Assembly: GCA_944380845.1 (NCBI GenBank)
Contig: CALWIU010000035.1
Coordinates: 1 to 32,934 of the forward strand
Origin: an uncultured Clostridia bacterium
GTDB taxonomy: Bacteria; Bacillota; Clostridia; Oscillospirales; Acutalibacteraceae
DNA length: 32,934 bases
Direction: 5' to 3'
Part shown: piece after piece, positions 14,180 through 22,651 of the stretch
Numbering within the stretch: position 1 is the first letter of the stretch
How the letters are laid out: every line of letters begins with the position of its first letter
Translations under genes and position numbers: made by a program
The notes under the pieces: model-generated
Database searches by the model: none
Told to the model about the DNA's origin: nothing
What the model saw: the letters and a program-made list of their open reading frames with translations, nothing else

Positions 14180-16801
14180 TTACAGCTTTTGAAGTTCTGA
14201 CTCGATCATGGAAAGTTTCTCAGTCAGTTTCTGTAATTTTTCCTTTTCTGCGTTGACAACGGCTTCAGGCGCCTTTGACAAAAATCCCTGATTGCTGAGT
14301 TTACCCTGAATGCGGGCAAGCTCAGATTCCGTATTCTTTTTGTCTTTTTGCAATCGAGCTTTTTCCTTTTCGGTGTCAACCAGTTCATCCAGCGGAATGT
14401 AGATCGTCGCATCTGCCGTTACAACGCTGACGCAGCCGTCCGAATCGAAAGAGGGCGCGACCTTTACATCGGAAGCAAACGCCAAACGGGTAAAATAGGT
14501 TGCGCCTTCCCGGAAGGTGTCACCGTAGGAAGTAGCAATCAGAAGCTGTGCTTTCTTTGAGGGGGGAACATTCATTTCTGCGCGGCGGTTGCGGACTGCA
14601 CGAATTGCAGCCATGATGCGCGAAAATTCCGCTTCGTCCTGTGGAAAGCTCAGGGCTTCGTCATATTCAGGAAAGGCGGAAATCATAATGGATTCGCCTT
14701 CATGCGGCAGGCTCTGCCAGATTTCCTCGGTAATAAAGGGCATAAAGGGATGCAGCAGTTTTAAGGTGTTGGACAAAACATACACCAGCACGGCTTTCGC
14801 GGTTTGTGCCGCTTCGCCGCCTGCCTGCAAACGGATCTTTGTCAGCTCAATATACCAGTCACAAAAAACATCCCAGATAAAATCGTAAAGTTTCTGAACG
14901 GCAATGCCCAGCTCGTAGCTGTCCAGGGAATCGGTCACGCTTTTGACAAGATCATTGTATTGTGAAAGGATCCATTTATCCTCCAGCGCCGGATGGTCGG
15001 GCAGATGAGGAGCAGGTTCGTTCTCGTCAAGGTTCATCAGGACAAAGCGAGAAGCATTCCATATTTTATTCGCAAAATTCCGGCTGGCTTCCACTTTTTG
15101 ATCCGAGAAGCGCATATCGTTGCCGGGGCTGTTGTTCGTTGCGAGCGTAAAGCGCAGGGCATCTGCACCGTATTTATCAATGACTTCCAGCGGATCAATT
15201 CCGTTGCCGAGCGATTTGGACATTTTTCTGCCCTGGGCGTCGCGAACCAGACCGTGAATCAACACCGTATCAAAGGGAACCCTGCCGGTGTGTTCAATAC
15301 CGGAAAACATCATACGCATGACCCAGAAGGGAATGATGTCATAACCGGTCACCAGCGTATTGGTCGGATAATAGTGTTTAAAGTCCGGCGCGTCGGTATC
15401 AGGCCAGCCAAGCGTCGAAAACGGCCATAGCGCAGAGGAAAACCAGGTGTCCAGTGTGTCCTCATCCTGATGGATGTGTTCGCTGCCGCAGTGAGCGCAG
15501 CGGGTGATGTCCTCTTTGGAAACGCTGATTTCTCCGCAATCATCACAGTACCACGCAGGGATCCGGTGTCCCCACCAGAGCTGACGGGAAATACACCAGT
15601 CTTTGATGTTTTCAAGCCAATGAAAATATATTTTCTCAAAGCGGCGGGGGATGAAACGGGTTTCGCCGTTTTTCACCGCATCAATAGCAGGCTGTGCCAG
15701 CGGTTTCATTTTTACAAACCACTGTTTGGAAACACGGGGCTCCACAGTGGTATGGCAGCGCTGACAGGTGCCGACATTGTGGGAATAGTCTTCGGTCTTC
15801 AGCAAAGCGCCTTCTTCTTCCAGGTCTTTTACGATGGCTTTGCGCGCTTCGTACCGATCCATCCCTGCATAACGCGGATAGTCGTCGGTAATTTTTGCAT
15901 CGTCGGTCATGACATTGATAACCGGCAGATTATGCCGCAAACCGACTTCAAAGTCATTGGGGTCGTGGGCGGGCGTGATTTTTACAACGCCTGTGCCGAA
16001 ATCTTTTTCAACATACTCGTCCGCAATGACCGGGATTTCACGATGGACAAGCGGAAGGATCAGCGTTTTTCCCACCGCATCCTTATATCTTTCATCGCTG
16101 GGATTGACCGCAACAGCCGTATCGCCCAAAAGGGTTTCCGGACGGGTTGTTGCCAGCGTCAGGTACCCGCTTCCATCTTTAAAAGGATACTTCAGGTGCC
16201 AGAAATGCCCCGCCTGTTCCTCATACTCCACTTCCACATCGGAAATGGAGGTGCGGCAGTGCGGACACCAGTTTATCATGCGTTCGCCCCGGTAAATCAG
16301 CCCTTTGTTGTACAGGTTGACAAAAACTTCCCGAACGGCTTTGCTGCATCCTTCATCCAGGGTAAAACGCTCTCTCTCCCAATCGCAGGAAGAGCCGAGT
16401 TTTTTTAACTGCTCAATAATTCTGCCGCCGTACTGCGCTTTCCATTCCCATGCTCTTTTCAGAAAGCCTTCTCTGCCAAGGTCCTCTTTTGTCAGTCCTT
16501 CTTTTTTGAGCGCTTCCACGATTTTCGCTTCCGTGGCGATGGAGGCATGATCGGTGCCGGGTACCCAAAGGGTATCAAAGCCTTTCATGCGCTTATAGCG
16601 GATCAGAACATCCTGTAAAGTGTTGTCAAAAGCATGCCCCATATGCAGCTGCCCAGTAATGTTCGGTGGGGGAATAACAATGGTATAGGTCGGTTTCCCC
16701 TCCTGACGGCGGGCATGAAAATAATCTTTTTGAAGCCAAAAGTCGTAGGTTCGATTCTCTACCGCTTTCGGGTCGTATTTTTTCGCAAGTTCGCGGTTCA
16801 T
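14180..16801 (-). CDS. valS: Valyl-tRNA synthetase
   Basis: ValS charges tRNA-Val with valine. The 873-residue class I enzyme has [17 protein letters not shown] (HIGH motif as HMGH, residues 53-56), [13 protein letters not shown] in the editing domain, and KMSKS at residues 526-530. A zinc-like CxxC pair lies in [13 protein letters not shown] (about residues 417-440). A C-terminal coiled coil spans about residues 810-873, as usual for ValS. The ATG at 16801 overlaps the stop of the CNNM gene (ATGA at 16798-16801). There is therefore no leader between them and no T-box riboswitch, which many Firmicutes place before valS. Confidence 0.97.
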   Translation of the reverse strand: MNRELAKKYDPKAVENRTYDFWLQKDYFHARRQEGKPTYTIVIPPPNITGQLHMGHAFDNTLQDVLIRYKRMKGFDTLWVPGTDHASIATEAKIVEALKKEGLTKEDLGREGFLKRAWEWKAQYGGRIIEQLKKLGSSCDWERERFTLDEGCSKAVREVFVNLYNKGLIYRGERMINWCPHCRTSISDVEVEYEEQAGHFWHLKYPFKDGSGYLTLATTRPETLLGDTAVAVNPSDERYKDAVGKTLILPLVHREIPVIADEYVEKDFGTGVVKITPAHDPNDFEVGLRHNLPVINVMTDDAKITDDYPRYAGMDRYEARKAIVKDLEEEGALLKTEDYSHNVGTCQRCHTTVEPRVSKQWFVKMKPLAQPAIDAVKNGETRFIPRRFEKIYFHWLENIKDWCISRQLWWGHRIPAWYCDDCGEISVSKEDITRCAHCGSEHIHQDEDTLDTWFSSALWPFSTLGWPDTDAPDFKHYYPTNTLVTGYDIIPFWVMRMMFSGIEHTGRVPFDTVLIHGLVRDAQGRKMSKSLGNGIDPLEVIDKYGADALRFTLATNNSPGNDMRFSDQKVEASRNFANKIWNASRFVLMNLDENEPAPHLPDHPALEDKWILSQYNDLVKSVTDSLDSYELGIAVQKLYDFIWDVFCDWYIELTKIRLQAGGEAAQTAKAVLVYVLSNTLKLLHPFMPFITEEIWQSLPHEGESIMISAFPEYDEALSFPQDEAEFSRIMAAIRAVRNRRAEMNVPPSKKAQLLIATSYGDTFREGATYFTRLAFASDVKVAPSFDSDGCVSVVTADATIYIPLDELVDTEKEKARLQKDKKNTESELARIQGKLSNQGFLSKAPEAVVNAEKEKLQKLTEKLSMIESELQKL

Positions 16802-18228
16802 TCTTTCGCATTCCTTTCGGAAGAATCATCTGCTTCCGTCTGTTCGGTACGCGGGAAGATCTCGATTTTGATCTTTTCGATACGGCGGTCTTCCACACTC
16901 AGCACGGTAAATTTCAGATTCTCGTATTCCACAGTGTCAAAATTGCCGTCTGTCGGCAGATAGCCCAGCTGACTGATCACAAAACCGCCGATGGTATCAT
17001 AATCGCCCTCGGGGAGCTTTGCGCCGATCAACTCGTCTACCTCGTCGATGTCGGTAATTCCGTCAACGGTGTAAACATTGTCGTTTATTTTAGAAATTTC
17101 ATCATCGTCTTCATCGTATTCGTCGCGGATATTGCCGACAATGGATTCAATGATATCTTCAATGGTAACAATACCCGCCGTGCCACCGTATTCATCCACA
17201 ATTACGCTCATCTGAATGCGTTTTTCTGTCATTTCCGCAAACAGTTCCCCGCATTTTTTGGTTTCGGGGACAAAATAGGCTTCGCGCATAACCTGCCGGA
17301 TGGTGGTTGTGTTCGGAATATCTTCACCGATAAATTTCAACAAATCCTTAACATACACGATTCCGACGATATTATCCGGATCGTCATCATAAACCGGGAT
17401 ACGCGAATATCCGTCTTTGATGGCTGCCTGAATAACTGTCGTTACCGGTTCGTCAGCCTCTACAGCGGTCATATCCACCCGGTGCGTCATGATGTCGCCC
17501 GCGTCCATATCGTCAAACTCGAAAATGTTGTTAATCATTTCTTTTTGCGAGTTTTCGATAACGCCCTTTTCCTCGCCGACATCGACCATCATCAGGATTT
17601 CTTCTTCGGTGACCTGCTCTTCATCGGCATTCGGGTCAATGCCGATCAGCCGGAGAACGCCGTTGGTGGAGGCGGAAAGCAGTTTAACAAAAGGCTTGGT
17701 AACCGTTGCAATGCCCAAAAGAATGGGTGCAAAGGCAAAAGACAGCTTTTCCGGTTTTGCCATCGCGATTTTTTTCGGCACCAGTTCACCGAAAACCAGC
17801 GAAAGGTATGACATCAGGATGGTAATAACCGCAGAGGAAATCCCCTGTATCAGGCCGGCATAGCTTGCCATGGCAGCGTTGGCGCCAATAATGGCGTTGG
17901 TGATCAGCGGTGCGTAAGTCTGCGACGCCGAAGCACTGGTAAAGAAGCCCGCCAGCGTAACGCCGATCTGGATGGTGGACAGAAAATTGGAAGAGTTCTG
18001 GGTGAGCCGCAGAACCTGTTTTGCTTTTTTGTGGCCTTCGGATGCCAGTTTTTCGATTTTCTTATCGTTTAACGAAATAACTGCAATTTCGCTGGATGCA
18101 AAAAACGCGTTGACAAAAATCAGGACAATCATTAACACGGTTTTAAATACCAATGATACCGTGCTGGTATCCTGCTGTGTCGAAGCGGCAAGCAGCGTCA
18201 AAATACTTCCGGGGTCAGGGTCAGACAT
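16798..18228 (-). CDS. CNNM/CorC-type membrane protein with CBS domains (hemolysin family)
   Basis: This 476-residue protein has an N-terminal DUF21/CNNM membrane domain (about residues 25-200: [44 protein letters not shown]), a CBS pair (about 215-345: [35 protein letters not shown]), and a C-terminal CorC/HlyC FAD-like domain (about 365-455). Relatives export Mg2+ or modulate ion homeostasis; the hemolysin name is historical. The start at 18228 has AAAGGAGA upstream and a strong promoter at 18290-18318. Its stop overlaps the valS start, so it is the first gene of the valS transcription unit, an uncommon partner for a tRNA synthetase. Confidence 0.93.
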   Translation of the reverse strand: MSDPDPGSILTLLAASTQQDTSTVSLVFKTVLMIVLIFVNAFFASSEIAVISLNDKKIEKLASEGHKKAKQVLRLTQNSSNFLSTIQIGVTLAGFFTSASASQTYAPLITNAIIGANAAMASYAGLIQGISSAVITILMSYLSLVFGELVPKKIAMAKPEKLSFAFAPILLGIATVTKPFVKLLSASTNGVLRLIGIDPNADEEQVTEEEILMMVDVGEEKGVIENSQKEMINNIFEFDDMDAGDIMTHRVDMTAVEADEPVTTVIQAAIKDGYSRIPVYDDDPDNIVGIVYVKDLLKFIGEDIPNTTTIRQVMREAYFVPETKKCGELFAEMTEKRIQMSVIVDEYGGTAGIVTIEDIIESIVGNIRDEYDEDDDEISKINDNVYTVDGITDIDEVDELIGAKLPEGDYDTIGGFVISQLGYLPTDGNFDTVEYENLKFTVLSVEDRRIEKIKIEIFPRTEQTEADDSSERNAKE

Positions 18229-18266
18229 GAGATGAAATCTCCTTTCAAAAAAATAAAAAATATAAT

Positions 18267-18282
18267 ATATGGTAAACCATAT
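18267..18282. repeat. Short inverted repeat at the CNNM gene transcription start
   Basis: ATATGGT and ACCATAT, separated by two bases, form a perfect 7-bp inverted repeat. It begins about where transcription from the 18290-18318 promoter should start. It could be a repressor operator or a small 5' hairpin in the leader. Confidence 0.6.
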
Positions 18283-18289
18283 TTAGGCT

Positions 18290-18318
18290 ATTATACAGCA
18301 ATAAGCATATTTTGTCAA
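18290..18318 (-). promoter_or_regulatory. Consensus SigA promoter of the CNNM-valS unit
   Basis: On the minus strand: TTGACA (18313-18318), a 17-base spacer and TATAAT (18290-18295). Both boxes match consensus exactly. Confidence 0.9.
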
Positions 18319-18374
18319 TTCCTGGACGGCTGTCTTTTTGGGGAATAAACCATAAAAAGAAATGGAAAAAAGCA

Positions 18375-18403
18375 TTGAACCCGGAAAAAAGATATGGTAA
18401 AAT
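18375..18403 (+). promoter_or_regulatory. SigA-type promoter of the aldolase gene
   Basis: TTGAAC (18375-18380), a 17-base spacer and TAAAAT (18398-18403) lie about 40 bases before the start codon. The promoter is divergent from the CNNM promoter. Confidence 0.8.
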
Positions 18404-18441
18404 AAGCCTGTCAAAATTTATACTGATGGGAGAAATCAATA

Positions 18442-19344
18442 ATGAGCAATATTCGCTTTACCGGCGTCATGCCCGCTATGCTGACTCCATTTAACGATGA
18501 CGGCAGCATTAAGAAAAATACGGTAAAGGAACTGATGGATTACCACTATTCAAAAGGTGTAAAAGGTTTTTATATCAATGGTTCCACCGGCGAGGGTCCG
18601 TGCCTGTCGCTGAAAACACGCCTGGAAATGAGCGAGACGGTCATGGAAAACAACAAGGGCAGAGGCGTGATTATTGAACATGTCGGCGCTCCTTGCTACA
18701 ATGATGCCGTTGAATTGGTCAAGCACGCCGACAAAGTAGGCGTAGACGCCATTTCCTCTTTGGCGCCGAATTTTTATTTTTCCTTTACGGATGATGAAAT
18801 TGTGGATTATTATCGCAAGATCGCTTCCTATACGGACAAACCGCTGATCGTATATGTTACGGCTCACATCAAATCCAATGTTGTGGCGCTTGTAAACCGT
18901 CTGATGGAAATTCCTACCGTCATCGGTTTGAAATATACGCTGCCTGATTATTTCCTGATGCGGAAACTGTGTGAAGTCAACGGCGGCGATATCAATATCA
19001 TCAACGGTCCGGATGAAATGCTGATCTGCGGTTTGATTATGGGCGCGCAGGGCTGCATCGGTTCGACTTACAATGTCATGCCTGACTGGTTTGTGGCTGA
19101 GTACAACGCCGCCATGGCAGGCGACTGGGAAACCGCCCGTCAGTGGCAGTATAAGATCAACCGCGTGATCGATGTTCTGCTTCGCTACAGCGAAAATGGC
19201 GCGATCAAGGGTGTAAAAGCGGCGATGACCTGCAAGGGATTTGATATGGGCAACGCTGTTTATCCGTCGAAAGTATATTCGGCGGAAGAGCTGGCATCTT
19301 TGAAAAAAGAGCTGAGCGACTTGGGTATTGCTTTTGATAACTGA
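18442..19344 (+). CDS. N-acetylneuraminate-lyase-like aldolase (DHDPS superfamily)
   Basis: The 300-residue protein is a (beta/alpha)8 class I aldolase. Key residues are GSTGE at 47-51, the catalytic Tyr at 138 in LIVYVT, the Schiff-base Lys at 164 in GLKYT, and GSTYN at 207-211. The last motif and the residue spacing match N-acetylneuraminate lyases better than dihydrodipicolinate synthases. If so, it would cleave sialic acid to N-acetylmannosamine and pyruvate. No nanE, nanK or sialidase gene is in the window, so another 2-keto-3-deoxy sugar acid remains possible. The start has GGGAG upstream, and the gene is monocistronic between its promoter and the 19431 terminator. Confidence 0.85.
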   Translation: MSNIRFTGVMPAMLTPFNDDGSIKKNTVKELMDYHYSKGVKGFYINGSTGEGPCLSLKTRLEMSETVMENNKGRGVIIEHVGAPCYNDAVELVKHADKVGVDAISSLAPNFYFSFTDDEIVDYYRKIASYTDKPLIVYVTAHIKSNVVALVNRLMEIPTVIGLKYTLPDYFLMRKLCEVNGGDINIINGPDEMLICGLIMGAQGCIGSTYNVMPDWFVAEYNAAMAGDWETARQWQYKINRVIDVLLRYSENGAIKGVKAAMTCKGFDMGNAVYPSKVYSAEELASLKKELSDLGIAFDN

Positions 19345-19425
19345 TCCGATCCTCGCTGAGTGGCAGCAATGCTGCGGATCCTGAGCTTGTTTTCTGTTCT
19401 TTTGACAATAGATGGTTCGATTATG

Positions 19426-19468
19426 AAAAAACGGCACGGCAGAGTAAGTTCTGCTGTGCTGTTTTTTT
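19426..19468. terminator. Strong bidirectional intrinsic terminator
   Basis: A 13-bp stem (19431-19443 with 19450-19462, two G-T pairs) has a 6-base loop. Seven T (19462-19468) follow on the plus strand and six T (A at 19426-19431) on the minus strand. It serves the convergent aldolase and AraC genes. Confidence 0.93.
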
Positions 19469-19470
19469 GT

Positions 19471-20355
19471 TTATTTGCCGGTGCCGGCCTGTTTTTTTCG
19501 ATTCTTTTCTTTTCGGTAAGCCGCCGGCGGCATGCCGGTCGTTTCTTTGAAAATCCTGCTGAAATGACTGAGACTGGCGTATCCCAATAGATTGGATAAT
19601 TCCAACGGGGAGATATCCGTATCCGAAAGCGCGGAGCAGGCGTGCCGCATTTTCATGTCCCGCAAATATTCACAGACGGTTTTGCCTGTGTACTGGCGAA
19701 AGCATGCAATGATGACCGGTGCGGAAAAATTGGAAAGATCATAGACCTGCGAAGCGGTTATGCTCAGATTGTCCGGTGAGTGGATCTGCTGCAAAAGGCG
19801 GGTAAACCAGATCGGCTGCCGGGACTCTTTTTCTTCTCTTGAGCGGAACAGAGCGCAGAGCGCTTCAGACAGCAGTTCACAGATCAGCGGCTGAACCCGG
19901 TGGTCGTTGCCGTGCAGCAGTAGATTGATTTGCTCCGCCCGATGAAAAAAGAAGGCAGCGTCCGATTCATCCAGCTGCGAAAAACAGGACTTCTCCTCTA
20001 AAAAATCTTCCTTTGACAGCGAAAGAGCAGCCAACAGCCTGTCAAAACGCGCAGGCGTGATACACAGATTCATGTGCATACAGCTAAGATCCGGCGCGGG
20101 AGAGATGCGGTGAATGTCCCCGGGACGCAGAAGGCACAGGCTGCGCGTCGGCAGTTCATGGATACGCCCATTGTATTCATGAAGCACAGAACCTCTTGTC
20201 ACGAAAAAAATTTCATAAAAATTATGACAATGCAGGCTCGTTGGCTCTGCACTCCACCAGTGGAAGGATACGCCGTATTTTTGCAGGGAAGGACTGTTGG
20301 CACTGTCAACTAATAATACAGAACTTTTATCTATACTGTTTGAATTTGTATTCAT
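19471..20355 (-). CDS. AraC-family transcriptional regulator
   Basis: The 294-residue regulator has an N-terminal cupin-like ligand domain (about residues 30-110: SLHCHNFYEIFFVTRG, LCLLRPGDIHRI) and a C-terminal pair of helix-turn-helix motifs (about 185-285: LSITASQVYDLSNFSAPVI, then SPLELSNLLGYASLSHFSRIFK and TGMPPAAYR). This architecture is typical of regulators that sense a sugar and activate an adjacent catabolic operon. It is divergent from the GPH transporter-esterase-PHP operon, its likely target. AAAGGA precedes the start, and a SigA promoter lies at 20405-20433. The inducer is unknown. Confidence 0.93.
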   Translation of the reverse strand: MNTNSNSIDKSSVLLVDSANSPSLQKYGVSFHWWSAEPTSLHCHNFYEIFFVTRGSVLHEYNGRIHELPTRSLCLLRPGDIHRISPAPDLSCMHMNLCITPARFDRLLAALSLSKEDFLEEKSCFSQLDESDAAFFFHRAEQINLLLHGNDHRVQPLICELLSEALCALFRSREEKESRQPIWFTRLLQQIHSPDNLSITASQVYDLSNFSAPVIIACFRQYTGKTVCEYLRDMKMRHACSALSDTDISPLELSNLLGYASLSHFSRIFKETTGMPPAAYRKEKNRKKQAGTGK

Positions 20356-20404
20356 ATTTTATAAAAATCCTTTTTTTCATTATCCGATAAGCACGACTGT
20401 AATA

Positions 20405-20433
20405 AGAATAGCATATTTAGATTTTCCTGTCAA
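20405..20433 (-). promoter_or_regulatory. SigA-type promoter of the AraC gene
   Basis: On the minus strand: TTGACA (20428-20433), a 17-base spacer and TATTCT (20405-20410), 50 bases before the start. The divergent operon has only a TACAAT-like -10 (20504-20509) without a matching -35, which fits activator dependence. Confidence 0.8.
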
Positions 20434-20560
20434 AATAAAACTAAAATTTATAAAATCACAAAGTTTTTTTAAATAATCGCAAGAATTGACGGGTGAAAAT
20501 GGTTACAATGAAGATATCGACAGGTAGAACTTTTCCCATAAAACAGAAAGGAGTGTTTTT

Positions 20561-21883
20561 ATGGCCGAAAGGAATATCTCACGCAAAAAGACCAACGCAT
20601 TCCGGTATGCGTTCGGGATGTTCGGCACCTCGATCCCGATCAATATGTTTAAAACTTTTGCCACTGTTTTTTATGTGGATCAGTTGAGCGCCGTGACATT
20701 CAGTCAGTTTGCGGCCATAACCTTTGCTTACACTTTTTTGGATGCAATCGATAACCCGATCTACGGCTTTTTGTCGGATCGTACCCGTACCAAATACGGC
20801 AGACGCCGTCCGTGGCTGGTAATCGCCACACCGCTTCTGGTGGTTTGCTATATTCTGTTCTTCAATCCGCCCGGTCCGCTCGCCGTTGGCACGCCGTTTG
20901 CCTATGTGATGCTGATGTATATGCTGACCGGTACGCTGGATTCCATGATAAGCACCAATTACGGCGCATTGTTTCCCGAATTGTTCCGCGATGACCGTGA
21001 ACGCGCCAAAACCAATGCGATCCGCCAGATTTTTCAGTTGATTGCCATGGTCGTCAGCATTGCTTTGACGCCGGTCGTTGCAGAAAAAATCGGTTTCGGC
21101 AACACCGCAATCGTCTATGGTATCCTTGCCATTGCCGTGATTTGGTTTATGGCGTTCGGCGCAAGGGAAGACCTTTCGTTAATGGATCAGCCCAAACCGG
21201 GGCTTTTGAGCAGCATAAAAGCGGTGGTTACAAATCCAAAATTTTGGAAATACGGGATGACCAATGCCTGTTTTGCTGCGGCATTGGCGTTAATTCAGGC
21301 GGGCATTCCGTTTTATGTCAAATACTATCTTGGCAGAGAGGACGGAATGAGCTCGACACTGCTTCTCGGCGTGGCCATTCTCAGCGCCATTGTTTTTATT
21401 CCGGTGTGGATCAAGATTATTCACCGTCTGTCCGTCATGCGTGCCTGGCGGCTGGCGTTCGGGGTGATTACCGTCTTTCTTTTGCCGTTGTATGTCACTA
21501 CCGTGCTGGGCGCCGCATTGCCGGTCGTGGTGCTTTTGGGCTTTGGCATGGCGGGTGTTCAGGCGACAATGGATTTGGTTTCCGCCCGCATTCTGGACGA
21601 GGACACCAGAAAGTTCGGTCTGCGCCGGGAAGGCATATATTCCAGCCTTTTGGGCGTTTTGAACAAGGCAAACGGATTGTTTGTCTCTGCCGGATATTTG
21701 ATCGTTGATAAACTCTACGGTTTTGAAAGCGGCGATGTGCCCGGTGACAATCCCGGTGACGCATCGCGTTTCCTGACCGTATTATTCCCGGCTCTGCTTT
21801 TGCTGGTCGGTTTCCTTTTCTCTTTCTGGTTGAAATTCAAGGAAGATGAGAAAACCGAAAAAGAAGAAGTGCAGAAAAAATAA
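20561..21883 (+). CDS. GPH-family MFS sugar transporter (second copy)
   Basis: The 440-residue protein has about 12 membrane segments and the GPH pattern: FRYAFGMFGTSIPINMF, FLDAIDNPIYGFLSDRTRTKYGRRRPW (the MFS loop 2-3 motif), LFPELFRDDRERAKTNAIRQ, and RREGIYSSLLGVLNKANG near the end. It is distinct in sequence from the GPH carrier at 8050-9528. A strong AAAGGAG site precedes the ATG. It is the first gene of an operon with an esterase (12-base gap) and a PHP hydrolase, facing the AraC gene. A role importing an acylated or otherwise decorated sugar is inferred from context only. Confidence 0.92.
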   Translation: MAERNISRKKTNAFRYAFGMFGTSIPINMFKTFATVFYVDQLSAVTFSQFAAITFAYTFLDAIDNPIYGFLSDRTRTKYGRRRPWLVIATPLLVVCYILFFNPPGPLAVGTPFAYVMLMYMLTGTLDSMISTNYGALFPELFRDDRERAKTNAIRQIFQLIAMVVSIALTPVVAEKIGFGNTAIVYGILAIAVIWFMAFGAREDLSLMDQPKPGLLSSIKAVVTNPKFWKYGMTNACFAAALALIQAGIPFYVKYYLGREDGMSSTLLLGVAILSAIVFIPVWIKIIHRLSVMRAWRLAFGVITVFLLPLYVTTVLGAALPVVVLLGFGMAGVQATMDLVSARILDEDTRKFGLRREGIYSSLLGVLNKANGLFVSAGYLIVDKLYGFESGDVPGDNPGDASRFLTVLFPALLLLVGFLFSFWLKFKEDEKTEKEEVQKK

Positions 21884-21895
21884 GGAGGGGAGCGC

Positions 21896-22651
21896 ATGGC
21901 GCTGGCATTGGTCGATTTTGTTTCTAAAGAATTGCAAATGAATACATTGGTGACAGTTTGTTTTCCGGATTCGGTGCGCACAAACGGGGTTCCTTTGTCT
22001 GAGCGTAAGGTGCTTTGGCTTTTGCATGGGCTTTCCGATGACGGAACAGCGTGGCTGCGCAATGCAAAAATTGAATTGTATGCCCGTGAAAACGATTTGG
22101 TTCTGGTCATGCCGTCCGTTGGCCGAAGCATGTACTGCGATCAGGTGTTGGGGCAAAACTATTTTTCCTTTATAACCAAAGAACTGCCGGATTATTTTTC
22201 CTGCGTGTTCGGGCTTTCCGGCAAAAGGGAACAAAATTTTATCGCGGGTCTTTCTATGGGTGGTTTTGGCGCTATGCGTGCAGCGCTGACATGCCCGGAG
22301 AGGTACGCCGCTGTCGGCAGTTTTTCCGGCATTCTGGATCTTACGCCGCTGGCGCTGTCGCGTCAGGAACAGTGGGAAAGGGAATTCCCATTCCTGCTGA
22401 AAGACGCGGAAGATCCGGAAAATTCCCCCCTGAATCCAAAAGCACTGTTGCCCCGGGCGCAGGGAAAAGAGCTGTCGATTTATGTCGCCTGCGGCTTGCA
22501 GGATGATCTGCTGATTACCAACGAGCGGTTTTGCGCGAGAGCAAAGGAACTGAATATCCCGCATACTTATGTGACGGAGAACGGCAGTCACGAATGGAAT
22601 TTCTGGGATCGTCACCTGGAGAGATTCATTTCGTTGTATATGAAAAAATGA
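21896..22651 (+). CDS. Esterase of the alpha/beta-hydrolase fold (esterase D / acetyl-esterase-like)
   Basis: The 251-residue cytoplasmic enzyme has no signal peptide. It shows an oxyanion-hole region (WLLHGLSDDGTAW, residues 41-53), nucleophile Ser120 in GLSMGG (118-123), an acid in CGLQDD (about 199-204) and His232 in GSHEWNFWD. This is the layout of the esterase D / tributyrin esterase family, whose members remove acetyl, feruloyl or similar acyl groups. AGGAGGGG precedes the ATG. The stop overlaps the PHP gene start (ATGA at 22648-22651). With the transporter upstream, intracellular deacylation of an imported sugar ester is a reasonable hypothesis, not shown. Confidence 0.88.
   Translation: MALALVDFVSKELQMNTLVTVCFPDSVRTNGVPLSERKVLWLLHGLSDDGTAWLRNAKIELYARENDLVLVMPSVGRSMYCDQVLGQNYFSFITKELPDYFSCVFGLSGKREQNFIAGLSMGGFGAMRAALTCPERYAAVGSFSGILDLTPLALSRQEQWEREFPFLLKDAEDPENSPLNPKALLPRAQGKELSIYVACGLQDDLLITNERFCARAKELNIPHTYVTENGSHEWNFWDRHLERFISLYMKK

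Noticed and set aside
15470-16408. Long open frame (312 codons) on the plus strand
   Set aside because: It is antisense to valS, whose catalytic motifs are intact, and has no ribosome site or recognisable domain.
18229-18290. T-box riboswitch before the CNNM-valS operon
   Set aside because: The leader is about 55 bases, with no TGGNACCGCG-like element and no terminator/antiterminator pair.
18550-19437. Open frame of 295 codons on the minus strand
   Set aside because: It mirrors the aldolase gene, and its composition is that of an antisense shadow. It also runs through the terminator.
20356-20560. Possible AraC operator repeats (TTATAAAA-type) in the divergent intergenic region
   Set aside because: The region is AT-rich throughout and the two candidates match only loosely, so chance is sufficient.
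21782-22615. Open frame of 277 codons on the minus strand
   Set aside because: It is antisense to the GPH carrier and esterase, both of which have clear family motifs and start sites.
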